Below, piece by piece: positions 43,971 to 52,007 of a stretch of DNA of 64,000 nucleotides (within the stretch, counting starts at the first letter, position 1; every line of letters starts with the position of its first letter). The stretch spans positions 12,550 to 76,549 of the forward strand of contig CAZNLR010000022.1 of the NCBI GenBank assembly GCA_964574215.1, in the 5' to 3' direction. The position numbers were made by a program, and so were the translations under genes. Below the pieces are notes generated by a model that ran no database searches, was not told the DNA's origin, and saw only the letters and a list, made by a program, of their open reading frames with translations. The stretch comes from GCA-2725625 sp964574215. GTDB taxonomy: Bacteria; Pseudomonadota; Alphaproteobacteria; Rhodospirillales; UBA2165.

Positions 43971-44768
43971 TCAACCCAACAGAATATCCGTAACGAATTT
44001 TACACCGGGATATCCCAAAGTAAGCATAAGATAGGCCAAAAGCACCAGACGCGTGGCCGATCTGCCTCTCACACCTGAGCGAAAATGTGCAAAAAGCAGC
44101 ACTCCGACAACCACGAGGACGACCAAGGAAAACATCGTTTTATGGTCAAATATCAATAACTTGCCGGTCGAAGAATAAAGCGTTGCCATGCCGGTCAGCA
44201 ATCCGATGATCAAAACGATTTCGCTGGATACCAGCAGTCTGACCAAAATATTTTCAGCGCCGGCAACCGACGGCAATATTGAGGAGAATTTAGTACGTTT
44301 TTTGGCCTTTAGCGCCCTTTCCTGCAGGGTCGCCGCCAAGGCCGCGACCGCCGCCAAGGTAATTAAACCATAGGTCGCCACGGAAACGACGATATGCGCA
44401 CCGACCCAGGCCAGCGGCGCATCCCCTGCCATGGGTTGTTCCGGCGCCTGCCCCCAAATAATCGCCAATAAACCCAGGATGAATAAATACGGCATCAACA
44501 GCGGCGTTAACCGCCAGTTATCTGCCGAAAACGCTGATATTAAGGCATGTAACAGCAGGCAGGTTGCAACTGTCAGCCACAGAGCCGTGGATAGTCCGGT
44601 GTGCCAGCCGGCTGACTGGCGGACAAAAACGAAGACCAGGGAACCGAATACAGCGACCAGCAGCGCCGACCAGAATATGACATCACGCTGGGGCGTGCGG
44701 CGCCAAGTCGTTAAAGATGCCGGGATCAGGGCGATCAGAGCCGTGATTTTGAGTAAAGTCAGTTCCAT
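43971..44768 (-). CDS. CcsA/HemX-like cytochrome c assembly family membrane protein
   Basis: A 265-residue inner-membrane protein with about eight hydrophobic helices. The signature stretch WVGAHIVVSVATYGLITLAA with its tryptophan and histidine, and the downstream LIFDHKTMFSLVVLVVVG, match the cytochrome c biogenesis (CcsA/YpjD) family, which handles haem or regulates cytochrome assembly. No other cytochrome c maturation gene is near, and its exact role is unknown. It lies 90 bases upstream of dusB on the same strand, and is divergent from ispDF. Confidence 0.82.
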   Translation of the reverse strand: MELTLLKITALIALIPASLTTWRRTPQRDVIFWSALLVAVFGSLVFVFVRQSAGWHTGLSTALWLTVATCLLLHALISAFSADNWRLTPLLMPYLFILGLLAIIWGQAPEQPMAGDAPLAWVGAHIVVSVATYGLITLAAVAALAATLQERALKAKKRTKFSSILPSVAGAENILVRLLVSSEIVLIIGLLTGMATLYSSTGKLLIFDHKTMFSLVVLVVVGVLLFAHFRSGVRGRSATRLVLLAYLMLTLGYPGVKFVTDILLG

Positions 44769-44948
44769 TGCGCGTTAAAGTCCCCTAAAAGGTCCCTGTA
44801 TTCCACCGGTTAAAAAAATTACCTGTCTTGGCAAGTGAGTTACTCTATTTTAGCCTGGAAATACAGAGGCGGAAAGCAAGGTATTGATTTCGTGGATACG
44901 CGGACAGAGGAATCAGAGCCGAAAAACGGCGGTAACGGTGGACCAGTT

Positions 44949-46115
44949 ATGCTCATCGATGTCGCCGCCCTCATCGTATCGGCTGGACGTGGACACCGGT
45001 TTGGCGGCGAAATCCCGAAGCAATACCTGGATTTGGACGGTATGTCGGTGCTCGCCAAATCGGCGAGTACCCTGCTCTCCCATCCTCGGATTGGCTGTGT
45101 CCGTGCCGTCATCCATCCCGATGATCGATCTCTTTATGAGGATTCCACTGTCGGTTTGAACTTGCTGCCCCCTGTCTTTGGCGGTGAAACGCGGCAAGAA
45201 TCGGTCCGTCTGGGTCTGAAAAGTCTCCAGGAATTCAAGCCGAAATCGGTGTTGATCCATGATTCAGTCCGGCCGTTTATCGACAACGATATTCTTGATG
45301 GCGTTATCGACGCTTTGGAGCGGAACCGGGCGGCCATTCCCGCTGTGCCGGTCGCCGATACTCTGAAAAAGGGGGGAGTAATCATTGAGGGCACTGTGGA
45401 GCGCGCTGGATTATGGCGGGCTCAAACCCCACAAGGTTTTGAATTTAATAGCATTTTAGACTGCCATCAAAAGGTGGCGGGAGAGGAATTGACGGACGAT
45501 GCCGCCGTTGCAGAACGGTCGGGAATTCAGGTTGCCATCGTGCCCGGAAAAGAATCGAATTTTAAAATTACGACGCCGGAGGATTTGGACCGGGCTCGCG
45601 GCTATTTTCAAAGAGAAACCGGCGTTTATCGGGTTGGAACTGGCTTTGATGTTCATCGTTTTACCGCTGGCGACCACGTCATGCTGGGCGGTGTGGCCAT
45701 TCCCCACGATTTTGGGCTGGCCGGTCATTCCGATGCCGATGCCCCTTTGCACGCTCTGACCGATGCGGTTTTAGGTGCGGTTGGGGCTGGCGACATCGGC
45801 CATTATTTTCCACCGACGGATCCGAAATGGAAAAATGTTTCTTCCGATATGTTTCTCGCTCATGCTGCAAAGCTAGTTGCGGATCAAGGAGGACATATCG
45901 TTAATGCCGATGTGACCATCATCTGCCAGGCCCCAAAAATCGCTGCTCATCGCAGCCAAATGCAAAACCGGATTGCGGAAATATTGAACCTTGAAGCAAG
46001 CCAAGTGAATGTCAAAGGTACGACCACAGAAGGCCTGGGATTCACCGGACGTGGTGAAGGTATCGCCGCACAGGCAAGTGTAAATGTTTGGCTGCCGATC
46101 CCCGATAAATTGTAA
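44949..46115 (+). CDS. ispDF: Bifunctional IspDF isoprenoid-pathway enzyme
   Basis: A 388-residue fusion in the MEP pathway. The N-terminal IspD part (cytidylyltransferase) has ALIVSAGRGHRFGGEIPKQY and the HDSVRPFI block; the C-terminal IspF part (cyclodiphosphate synthase) starts at YRVGTGFDVHRF and carries LAGHSDADAPLHALTDA and the GAGDIGHYFPPTDP metal-binding blocks. The start at 44949 has GGTGGA upstream, while an earlier in-frame ATG at 44835 adds a stretch without homology. The fusion is typical of alphaproteobacteria. Confidence 0.93.
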   Translation: MLIDVAALIVSAGRGHRFGGEIPKQYLDLDGMSVLAKSASTLLSHPRIGCVRAVIHPDDRSLYEDSTVGLNLLPPVFGGETRQESVRLGLKSLQEFKPKSVLIHDSVRPFIDNDILDGVIDALERNRAAIPAVPVADTLKKGGVIIEGTVERAGLWRAQTPQGFEFNSILDCHQKVAGEELTDDAAVAERSGIQVAIVPGKESNFKITTPEDLDRARGYFQRETGVYRVGTGFDVHRFTAGDHVMLGGVAIPHDFGLAGHSDADAPLHALTDAVLGAVGAGDIGHYFPPTDPKWKNVSSDMFLAHAAKLVADQGGHIVNADVTIICQAPKIAAHRSQMQNRIAEILNLEASQVNVKGTTTEGLGFTGRGEGIAAQASVNVWLPIPDKL

Positions 46116-46160
46116 GAATTTACTTTAATTAATATATTTTTATCATTTTATAACAATGGA

Positions 46161-46475
46161 CTATTTAACTTCATTATCAATCCAGTTTAAAAATTCTGAA
46201 TTGCCATTATCCACTGTTAACGCAACGATACACGGGCAATCATAGCTGTGAAGCTCTTTTACTTTCTCAATCACGCGATCGCCGTTTTCGGCTGTCGATT
46301 TTAAAATAACGGCGACTTCCTCCTCGGTTACGACTTCCCCTTCCCACCGGTAAATCGACGTCATGGCACCGAGAATATTGGCGCAGGCGATCAGCCGTTC
46401 GTCCAATAAATTTCGGACAATCGCTTCGGCTTCCTCCCGGGAAGACGCAGTGACATAAAATAATTGAACTGACAT
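46161..46475 (-). CDS. cutA: CutA-type divalent-ion tolerance protein
   Basis: A 104-residue trimeric PII-like fold protein. It shows the characteristic LLDERLIACANILGAMTSIYRWEG and HSYDCPCIVALTV blocks. CutA is linked to copper or other divalent cation tolerance, although the mechanism is not settled. The gene lies 45 bases after ispDF converges on it and is divergent from a small unknown gene. Confidence 0.93.
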   Translation of the reverse strand: MSVQLFYVTASSREEAEAIVRNLLDERLIACANILGAMTSIYRWEGEVVTEEEVAVILKSTAENGDRVIEKVKELHSYDCPCIVALTVDNGNSEFLNWIDNEVK

Positions 46476-46539
46476 GACTCCGATCTCCGGTAATTCGAAA
46501 TTTGGTAATTTGATGAAATTACATTACTATAGAGGATTG

Positions 46540-46893
46540 ATGAACCGTTCAACGAAGGCTGGTAGCGAAGAGGCTGGTCCGGAACGGTCACTGGGGAAAG
46601 GACTTGCGGGAAAAATGCCGGAAAGCGTTTTAAAAGTCGTAAAATCGGGGGAAGTTCAGGAAAAACCCGTGGGCAAGCCGAGCGGCGCTCAAAAAAAATG
46701 GTTAACGCGTGGGCTTGATCAACCGGGCGGCAAATTACCCCTTTTTGATGGTGACGGCCAAAAAATCAGCTCCCGGACCGTTGAAAGCTGCATTAAATCA
46801 GGCTGGGCGGAACCCTGGTTTGAAAATCCCATCAAACCCGATTGGCTGGTCTGCAAATTAACGGATGCCGGACGTAAAGTCCTTGAGCGGTAA
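46540..46893 (+). CDS. Small conserved-looking protein of unknown function (GLDQPGGKLPLF type)
   Basis: A 117-residue protein with a lysine- and glycine-rich head and a strong C-terminal block: LTRGLDQPGGKLPLFDGDGQ, SSRTVESCIKSGWAEPWFEN and KPDWLVCKLTDAGRKVL. I recall similar blocks in Rhodospirillales hypothetical proteins, and the tail looks like a winged-helix domain, but no function is known to me. The start at 46540 has AGAGG upstream; earlier in-frame ATGs at 46474 and 46513 are possible, the first overlapping cutA. Confidence 0.68.
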   Translation: MNRSTKAGSEEAGPERSLGKGLAGKMPESVLKVVKSGEVQEKPVGKPSGAQKKWLTRGLDQPGGKLPLFDGDGQKISSRTVESCIKSGWAEPWFENPIKPDWLVCKLTDAGRKVLER

Positions 46894-46937
46894 TTCGAAC
46901 TACTAATCTTACTTTTCGTTTCGTATTTGCAATTAAA

Positions 46938-46974
46938 AAGCCCAAAAAAACCACTTTTGCAGTTTTTTGGGCTT
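46938..46974. terminator. Bidirectional intrinsic terminator
   Basis: AAGCCCAAAAAAAC (46938-46951) pairs with GTTTTTTGGGCTT (46962-46974) to make a long stem of about 13 bases around a ten-base loop. It sits between convergent genes ending at 46893 and 47009 and can stop transcription from both sides. Confidence 0.82.
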
Positions 46975-47008
46975 AATTTCGGTGCGACTGCTCAGCCGAT
47001 TGGATATT

Positions 47009-47359
47009 TTATTTTATCAGGTCCTCGACGTCGATATACCCCTTCTCAATGGCGTCCCGGAGAGCTTCAAAGCCGGATCTGGCTTCTTCATACATCTCGC
47101 GCTTCCGTTTTAAATCCTCGATATAGGCGGTATCGGGCTGTTCGCCTTGCTCATTGACGCTCATTTGGACAGCTGCACTCAGATACGACGCCCGCAGGCG
47201 CCCAACGGTGACGGCAAAAGAAAGAATCGAATCCTTATTCAGACCGGGTATTTTCTTGGTAATTAATTCACGGTTCGCCAGTCGGATCCCCTGCTCAATC
47301 TCGCCCAGAAAGCGCTTTTGATTGAGCAACTGCTGATAATCGTCTTGGGTATCTACCAC
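47009..47359 (-). CDS. Unknown coiled-coil-rich small protein
   Basis: A helical, charged protein of about 116 residues from a GTG at 47359, which has AGGAAG about six bases upstream. A TTG at 47404 would make it 131 residues but has no ribosome binding site. The C-terminal half (YIEDLKRKREMYEEARSGFEAL) is likely a coiled coil and the middle (TVGRLRASYLSAAVQM) looks buried. It has no signal peptide. I do not recognise a family. A perfect CRP-type site lies about 134 bases upstream on this strand. Confidence 0.6.
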   Translation of the reverse strand: MVDTQDDYQQLLNQKRFLGEIEQGIRLANRELITKKIPGLNKDSILSFAVTVGRLRASYLSAAVQMSVNEQGEQPDTAYIEDLKRKREMYEEARSGFEALRDAIEKGYIDVEDLIK

Positions 47360-47492
47360 TTTTTCTTCCTTTGGACTGAACCGAGGTAAAAATATTTTCT
47401 GCAAGGCATCTATCCAAAATTGGTCTCATAACGCCATGAAATCAAGCGACTTCTTAGGGTGAGCGCCAATTTTTTACAAAAAAGCGAGATAT

Positions 47493-47508
47493 TGTGATGT
47501 AGATCACA
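47493..47508. promoter_or_regulatory. Perfect CRP-type binding palindrome
   Basis: TGTGATGTAGATCACA matches the CRP consensus TGTGA-N6-TCACA at every conserved position. It is in the gap between the unknown minus-strand gene and queF. It could activate a plus-strand transcript starting near 47542 (class II spacing from the centre at 47500.5), with the poor but plausible -10 box CAATGT at 47530-47535, or regulate the minus-strand gene at 47359. Confidence 0.7.
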
Positions 47509-47541
47509 GATTTAAATTAAAGTCTGTGGCAATGTAGGCGC

Positions 47542-47616
47542 AGATCAATTGTGATCCTCCTTTTTAGAGTTCCCTCAAGAGCACAACTCAGCCGGCTTAA
47601 TCGCCGGCTTTTTTTT
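47542..47616 (+). ncRNA. Candidate small RNA with intrinsic terminator, upstream of queF
   Basis: No coding frame is visible, but three hairpins follow in order. GATCA/TGATC (47543-47547 with 47552-47556), then GAGTT/AACTC (47567-47571 with 47585-47589), then the strong terminator stem AGCCGGC/GCCGGCT followed by eight T residues (47590-47616). A single-stranded CCTCC (47556-47560, partly in the first stem) could pair with ribosome binding sites. A CRP-type site lies at the right distance upstream. The alternative is a queF leader attenuator, since queF starts 95 bases beyond the terminator; the sequence does not match the preQ1 riboswitch forms I know. Confidence 0.45.
47590..47616 (+). terminator. 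Strong intrinsic terminator
   Basis: AGCCGGC at 47590-47596 and GCCGGCT at 47603-47609 form a perfect seven-base stem with a six-base loop, followed by an unbroken T-run to 47616. It ends transcription on the plus strand before queF, and no coding gene on that strand lies just upstream. Confidence 0.9.
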
Positions 47617-47672
47617 GCTTTTTTCCTCATTCAATTAATTCAATGACTGACTGGACTATGTTTGTTCCACTT

Positions 47673-47703
47673 ACTAGGGTGCCGGTGTCGGCCACAACTA
47701 GGG
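47673..47703 (+). promoter_or_regulatory. Repeat-flanked hairpin before queF
   Basis: Two direct copies of ACTAGGG (47673-47679 and 47697-47703) flank a small hairpin, GCCG/CGGC with loop GTGT (47681-47692). The second ACTAGGG contains the AGGG that acts as the queF ribosome binding site, seven bases before the ATG. The arrangement could let the site be hidden or swapped, a possible translational control element. Confidence 0.35.
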
Positions 47704-47710
47704 AAGAAAA

Positions 47711-48175
47711 ATGACATCGCCTGATTACGATAAATTGGATCAACTGGGAGAAAAATCGAAATTACCTGAGTCCCCCGATCACGCGAAATTGGAAAGGGTC
47801 GACAATCCGCATGCCGACAAACCGTATCTCATTCGTTTCACCTGCCCGGAGTTCACTTCGCTGTGCCCCGTGACCGGCCAGCCGGACTTTGCCCACTTGG
47901 TAATCGACTACGTACCCGACCGATACATCGTCGAAAGTAAATCTTTGAAACTGTATATGGGATCGTTTCGCAATCACGGCGCCTTCCATGAAGATTGCAC
48001 CGTCTCCATCGCCTCCCGATTGGTAGAGGAAATCTCACCCGTTTGGCTGCGGATCGGCGGTTATTGGTATCCGAGGGGCGGCATCCCGATCGACGTTTTT
48101 TATCAGGTTGGCAATCTGCCCGAGGGACTCTGGGTTCCGGATCAGGGTGTTCCGAGTTATCGAGGTCGCGGCTAG
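47711..48175 (+). CDS. queF: NADPH-dependent preQ0 reductase QueF
   Basis: A 154-residue enzyme that reduces 7-cyano-7-deazaguanine (preQ0) to preQ1 in queuosine biosynthesis. The catalytic cysteine is C52 and the general acid D59 in FTSLCPVTGQPD, and the QueF signature ESKSLKLYMGSFRNH follows. This is the short unimodular type. It stands alone between the candidate small RNA and a Rieske protein gene. The other queuosine genes are not in the window. Confidence 0.95.
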   Translation: MTSPDYDKLDQLGEKSKLPESPDHAKLERVDNPHADKPYLIRFTCPEFTSLCPVTGQPDFAHLVIDYVPDRYIVESKSLKLYMGSFRNHGAFHEDCTVSIASRLVEEISPVWLRIGGYWYPRGGIPIDVFYQVGNLPEGLWVPDQGVPSYRGRG

Positions 48176-48193
48176 CCCCGTTCTCACGGATAC

Positions 48194-48523
48194 TTATTCG
48201 GCGAGGTAAATGACGCCGTCTTTCAGTTCTATCTTCAGGCTTTTCAGCCCGTCCCCTTCGCACGGGCCTTCGAAACAGTGGCCGTCTTCAACCCGGAACT
48301 TTGCTCCGTGTTTGGAACATTGCAGATGCTGATGATCGGCGTCAAAAAATTTTCCTGGAATTTGATCAATGAGCACTTGATTGTGGGGACACCAGTTTAA
48401 ATAAGCGAAAGCTTTATCCCCTTTTCGGGCGATCAATATATTTCTCTGTTTACCGTCGATGCGCGCCACCATACCTTTGGCGTCGTTGTCTTCGATTTCG
48501 TCCAACGAACATAGTTCCGTCAT
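48194..48523 (-). CDS. Rieske-type 2Fe-2S protein
   Basis: A 109-residue soluble ferredoxin of the Rieske fold. The cluster ligands are C45-x-H47 (LNWCPHNQ) and C69-x2-H72 (LQCSKHGAKF), with 21 residues between the pairs. There is no signal peptide or membrane helix, so it likely serves a cytoplasmic oxygenase or reductase, or acts like NirD. No partner gene is adjacent. It lies just downstream of tRNA-Pro on the same strand, separated by a terminator. Confidence 0.9.
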   Translation of the reverse strand: MTELCSLDEIEDNDAKGMVARIDGKQRNILIARKGDKAFAYLNWCPHNQVLIDQIPGKFFDADHQHLQCSKHGAKFRVEDGHCFEGPCEGDGLKSLKIELKDGVIYLAE

Positions 48524-48545
48524 GATCAGCGTTCACCCTGCATAG

Positions 48546-48576
48546 AAAACGGAGAGGCTTTCAAAAAGCCCCTCCG
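48546..48576 (-). terminator. Intrinsic terminator after tRNA-Pro
   Basis: On the minus strand CGGAG-G-GGCTTT pairs with AAAGCC-T-CTCCG, a stem of eleven base pairs with one mismatch, followed by TTTT. It lies ten bases after the tRNA 3' end and separates it from the Rieske gene. Confidence 0.85.
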
Positions 48577-48586
48577 TCCGTATTTA

Positions 48587-48663
48587 TGGTCGGAGCGATA
48601 GGATTTGAACCTACGACCTTTCGACCCCCAGTCGAATGCGCTACCAGACTGCGCCACGCTCCG
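48587..48663 (-). tRNA. tRNA-Pro (GGG anticodon)
   Basis: The 77-base gene folds as a cloverleaf. The acceptor stem CGGAGCG pairs with CGCTCCG, followed by discriminator A and an encoded CCA. The anticodon stem-loop is TTCGA-CTGGGGG-TCGAA, giving anticodon GGG, and the T loop reads GGTTCAAATCC. A tRNA-Pro after merR and ihfA is the conserved alphaproteobacterial arrangement. Confidence 0.95.
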
Positions 48664-48758
48664 TCAAATAAGCTCTCCGCTACCTGTGGAGGCCAATGCG
48701 GGCGCACTATACTGCGCCCTTTCCTTCTCGGCAATCGCCGATACCGACTAATTTAAAG

Positions 48759-49163
48759 TTACGGTAAAAGTTTGCGAATGTCTTCCAGTTCGGTCAAAAC
48801 CGCTTGAACTTTATCCCGGTCTTGATCGCCGAGAGAACCGGTTACGCCGGTATCGACCGTTTCGTTTGCACCCGAAGGGTCGTCCTTCAAAAGTTTTTGC
48901 ACGCCTTTAATGGTATAGCCGTCATTGTACAGGAGATCGCGCACGCGCTTGAGAAGTTTTAAATCCTCGGGACGATAGTAGCGGCGTCCACCACCCCGCT
49001 TCATTGGTTTAATCTGTGGAAATTTACTCTCCCAGAAACGCAGGACATGTTGCGGCAATCCGAGTTCCTTGGCGACTTCGCTGATGGTCCGGAAAGCGGA
49101 TTCTGACTTGCCGTTACGGCGTTTTGACGACGCCTGCTGCTCCGGCGGCGGATTCATGGTCAA
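48759..49163 (-). CDS. MerR-family transcriptional regulator
   Basis: A 134-residue regulator with an N-terminal winged helix (FRTISEVAKELGLPQHVLRFWE) and the RYYRPEDLKLLKRV block typical of the family. The C-terminal part is short with no metal-binding cysteines, so it is not a metal sensor. This small MerR type follows ihfA in most alphaproteobacteria; its target is not known to me. The start overlaps ihfA by four bases. Confidence 0.92.
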   Translation of the reverse strand: MTMNPPPEQQASSKRRNGKSESAFRTISEVAKELGLPQHVLRFWESKFPQIKPMKRGGGRRYYRPEDLKLLKRVRDLLYNDGYTIKGVQKLLKDDPSGANETVDTGVTGSLGDQDRDKVQAVLTELEDIRKLLP

Positions 49164-49483
49164 TCGATTTCGTCGTGAATATCACTATCTGAAGACCCAT
49201 CGATTCTGCTTTTGAGAACCTGTGATGGGCGGAAAACCAAGACTTTTCGTGGCAAAATGGGGACTTCCTCACCGGTCTTAGGGTTGCGGCCAATACGTTG
49301 TCCCTTGCTGCGAACGGAAAAACTACCGAACGATGAGATTTTCACCGATTCGCCGCCAGCCAGCGTATTGGAGATTTTTGTCAGAACTGATTCCAAGAGT
49401 TCCGCAGATTCATTTCTCGAAAGACCGACTTCTTGATATACAGCCTCGCTGATCTGCGAACGGGTAATTGTTTGTCCCGCCAT
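49160..49483 (-). CDS. ihfA: Integration host factor alpha subunit
   Basis: A 107-residue DNA-bending protein. It shows the HU/IHF signature GRNPKTGEEVPILPRKVLVF and the helix pair TITRSQISEAVYQEVG. With IhfB it forms the heterodimer that bends promoters, including sigma54-dependent ones such as those served by NtrC. It lies 125 bases after fabH and overlaps merR. Confidence 0.95.
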   Translation of the reverse strand: MAGQTITRSQISEAVYQEVGLSRNESAELLESVLTKISNTLAGGESVKISSFGSFSVRSKGQRIGRNPKTGEEVPILPRKVLVFRPSQVLKSRIDGSSDSDIHDEID

Positions 49484-49608
49484 TTTTTTCCATCCCCTTT
49501 GTCAGACCGCTATTGATTTCGACTTTAGGCGAAAAATCCCTAAGGATCAATGGGATGGAGGCATTATTTAAGACTATTTTCGATCGGAATTTACTTTGGA
49601 CAGATTTT

Positions 49609-50586
49609 TTACCAGCGAACTAAGGCAGAACCCCATGTAAATCCGCCTCCCATTGCTTCCATGAGAAGCAGATTACCGCGCTGAATTCGGCCATCTCGTA
49701 CAGCTTGATCCAACGCCAATGGGATCGACGCTGCCGATGTATTGGCGTGATTTTGAACGGTCAAAACGATTTTCTCTTGGGGCATTTTTAGTTTTTTAGC
49801 GGTGCTGTCGATAATCCGCTTGTTGGCCTGATGCGGTACCAGCCAGTCGATATCTTCATCTTCGAGATCATTGGCCTCCAATGCCTCAAAGACCACCTCG
49901 GCTAAATTCTTGACGGCATGTTTGAATACATCTGGACCTTCCATGACGATCTTGCCGATGCCCTGAGTGGTGGACGGACCGCCGTCGGTATAGAGAAGGT
50001 CCTCGAGCCGGCCGTCGGAATGAATGTGGGTGGAGAGAATGCCCCGGCTGTCGGCGTTTTTATCTTCAACTTCTTCGGCGCGCATAACAACCGCTCCGGC
50101 GCCATCGCCAAACAGTACACAGGTCGTTCGATCTTCCCAGTTCAATAGACGAGTCAGGGTGTCGGCGCCAATCACCACCGCCGTTTTAACACTGCCGGCA
50201 CGTAACATGTCGTTGGCAACCGACAGCGCATAGATGAAACCGGAACAGGCAGCCTGCACATCGAAGGCGACGCCGGCAGTCATACCGAGACGGGCCTGAA
50301 TTCTTACCGCAACGGAAGGAAAAGTCCGGTCCGGAGTCGTCGTTCCAACAATGATTAAATCCACTTCCGAGGCATCGATTCCGGCATGTTTCAATGCCCG
50401 CACTGTCGCTTCATATGCCAGATCAGAAGTGTGTTCGCCCTCCTTGGCGACGTGCCGTTGTTTGATGCCCGTCCGGGCAACAATCCATTCGTCCGACGTG
50501 TCAACGCGTTTGGCGAGATCTTCATTGGTGACAATTTGGTCGGGGAGATAAGACCCGCACCCGATTAACTGAGAAATAGTTTGCAT
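49609..50586 (-). CDS. fabH: Beta-ketoacyl-ACP synthase III (FabH)
   Basis: A 325-residue condensing enzyme that starts fatty acid synthesis from acetyl-CoA and malonyl-ACP. The Cys-His-Asn triad lies in QAACSGFIYAL, LVPHQANKRII and VQNHANTSAAS; the C-terminal GGGFTWGSALVRW is typical. It directly follows plsX, with no bases between the two genes. Confidence 0.96.
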   Translation of the reverse strand: MQTISQLIGCGSYLPDQIVTNEDLAKRVDTSDEWIVARTGIKQRHVAKEGEHTSDLAYEATVRALKHAGIDASEVDLIIVGTTTPDRTFPSVAVRIQARLGMTAGVAFDVQAACSGFIYALSVANDMLRAGSVKTAVVIGADTLTRLLNWEDRTTCVLFGDGAGAVVMRAEEVEDKNADSRGILSTHIHSDGRLEDLLYTDGGPSTTQGIGKIVMEGPDVFKHAVKNLAEVVFEALEANDLEDEDIDWLVPHQANKRIIDSTAKKLKMPQEKIVLTVQNHANTSAASIPLALDQAVRDGRIQRGNLLLMEAMGGGFTWGSALVRW

Positions 50587-51633
50587 TTATTCCGCGGCCG
50601 TTTGTGGTTCTGATTTTTCCGAGATCAAACGACCGAGGTCTTCCTTGATCAGTTCATTGAAATCACGGCGGACGAGATTGATCCCGACCTCCAAAGCATG
50701 CGCAAAGCCGATGGCATCCGTACCACCATGGCTTTTGACACAAACCCCGTTCAATCCAACGAGCATGGCCCCGTTATAACGCCGGGGATCGAAATGATCA
50801 CGAAATCTTTCCAGCGCCGGTCTGGCCAGCATAGCTCCCAACTTGGCAGGTATCGAATCGGTGAGGGAGCTTTTCAAGTAGTGGGTGAACATTTTCGCCG
50901 TGCCTTCGGCGGTTTTCAACGCGATATTGCCAGTGAACCCGTCGGTGACAATGACGTCGACCGTACCCTTGCCGATATCGTCTCCTTCGACAAATCCGTA
51001 GAATTTCACGGGCAGGTCCGAAGTTTCCAGAATGGCTGCCGCTTTTTTCACCGAATCGTTTCCTTTTAGAACCTCGGAACCAACGTTAAGCAAGCCCACC
51101 GACGGTTGGGTCAAATTTAGTTCATTGCGGGCAAAAACTTCTCCCATGACGGCAAACTGAACCAGATTGACTTCATCACATTCGATGTTGGCGCCCAGGT
51201 CGAGCATGACGCAATCGCCGGATTGGGTCGGAAAACTGGTGACAATGGCCGGTCGGCTGATACCCGGCAGCATTTTCAAGACGATGGTCGCCATGGCCAT
51301 AAGGGCGCCGGTATTGCCGGCTGACACGATGGCGGAGGCCTCGCCGGCGGCAACTGAATCGATGGCCAAACGCATGCTTGAATTCTTGCGGGACCGCAGG
51401 GCCGCCGTCGGCTTGTCGTCATTGGCGACGACATCATCGGTGTGGCGAATTTGGCAAACTTCTTTTGCCCGCGGATAGCTATTCAAAAGCTGGCTCAGCC
51501 GGGACTCTTCACCAAACACCAGAAAACGGGCGTCTGGTTGAGATTTGCAGACAAGGTCTATACCGCCGATTACAGAATCGGGAGCGCCATCACCCCCCAT
51601 ACCGTCTACGGCTACGGAAATTGTCTCTACCAA
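50587..51633 (-). CDS. plsX: Phosphate acyltransferase PlsX
   Basis: A 348-residue enzyme that turns acyl-ACP into acyl-phosphate for phospholipid synthesis. It has the start VAVDGMGGDGAPDSVIGG and the blocks SAGNTGALMAMA and DLGANIECDE. It is coupled to fabH and lies 30 bases after rpmF. Confidence 0.96.
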   Translation of the reverse strand: MVETISVAVDGMGGDGAPDSVIGGIDLVCKSQPDARFLVFGEESRLSQLLNSYPRAKEVCQIRHTDDVVANDDKPTAALRSRKNSSMRLAIDSVAAGEASAIVSAGNTGALMAMATIVLKMLPGISRPAIVTSFPTQSGDCVMLDLGANIECDEVNLVQFAVMGEVFARNELNLTQPSVGLLNVGSEVLKGNDSVKKAAAILETSDLPVKFYGFVEGDDIGKGTVDVIVTDGFTGNIALKTAEGTAKMFTHYLKSSLTDSIPAKLGAMLARPALERFRDHFDPRRYNGAMLVGLNGVCVKSHGGTDAIGFAHALEVGINLVRRDFNELIKEDLGRLISEKSEPQTAAE

Positions 51634-51663
51634 CTGCTTAAATCCCCTAAAGCTGATATCAGT

Positions 51664-51849
51664 TTAGGCAATTGTGTCTAATTCGACCACCTCTCGGCCA
51701 TCATAATAGCCACAGGATCCGCAAACGTGATGCGGTCTTTTCAATTCACCGCAATTAGGACATTCGCCGTGGGCCTGAGATTTCAAGGCGTCGTGCGCCC
51801 TACGCATATTTCTGCGTGAATTCGATATTTTCTTTTTTGGAACAGCCAT
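51664..51849 (-). CDS. rpmF: 50S ribosomal protein L32
   Basis: A 61-residue ribosomal protein. It opens MAVPKKKISNSRRNMRRAHD and carries the zinc-type motif CPNCGELKRPHHVCGSCGYY. It leads the plsX-fabH operon, the common rpmF-plsX-fabH order. Confidence 0.97.
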   Translation of the reverse strand: MAVPKKKISNSRRNMRRAHDALKSQAHGECPNCGELKRPHHVCGSCGYYDGREVVELDTIA

Positions 51850-52007
51850 AGCTATATCCCTCTAATCAATCGCTAACCTGAAAATTCGGAAGTTTCCGTC
51901 GATGTATCCGTCGCGGCGGGGCGGTACTTAAATCAAAAAAACTCCTCTTCGGCAAGCCGAATGAATTGTAACCGCAAAATTGACCGGACTGAATTCTATT
52001 TTTTTGT

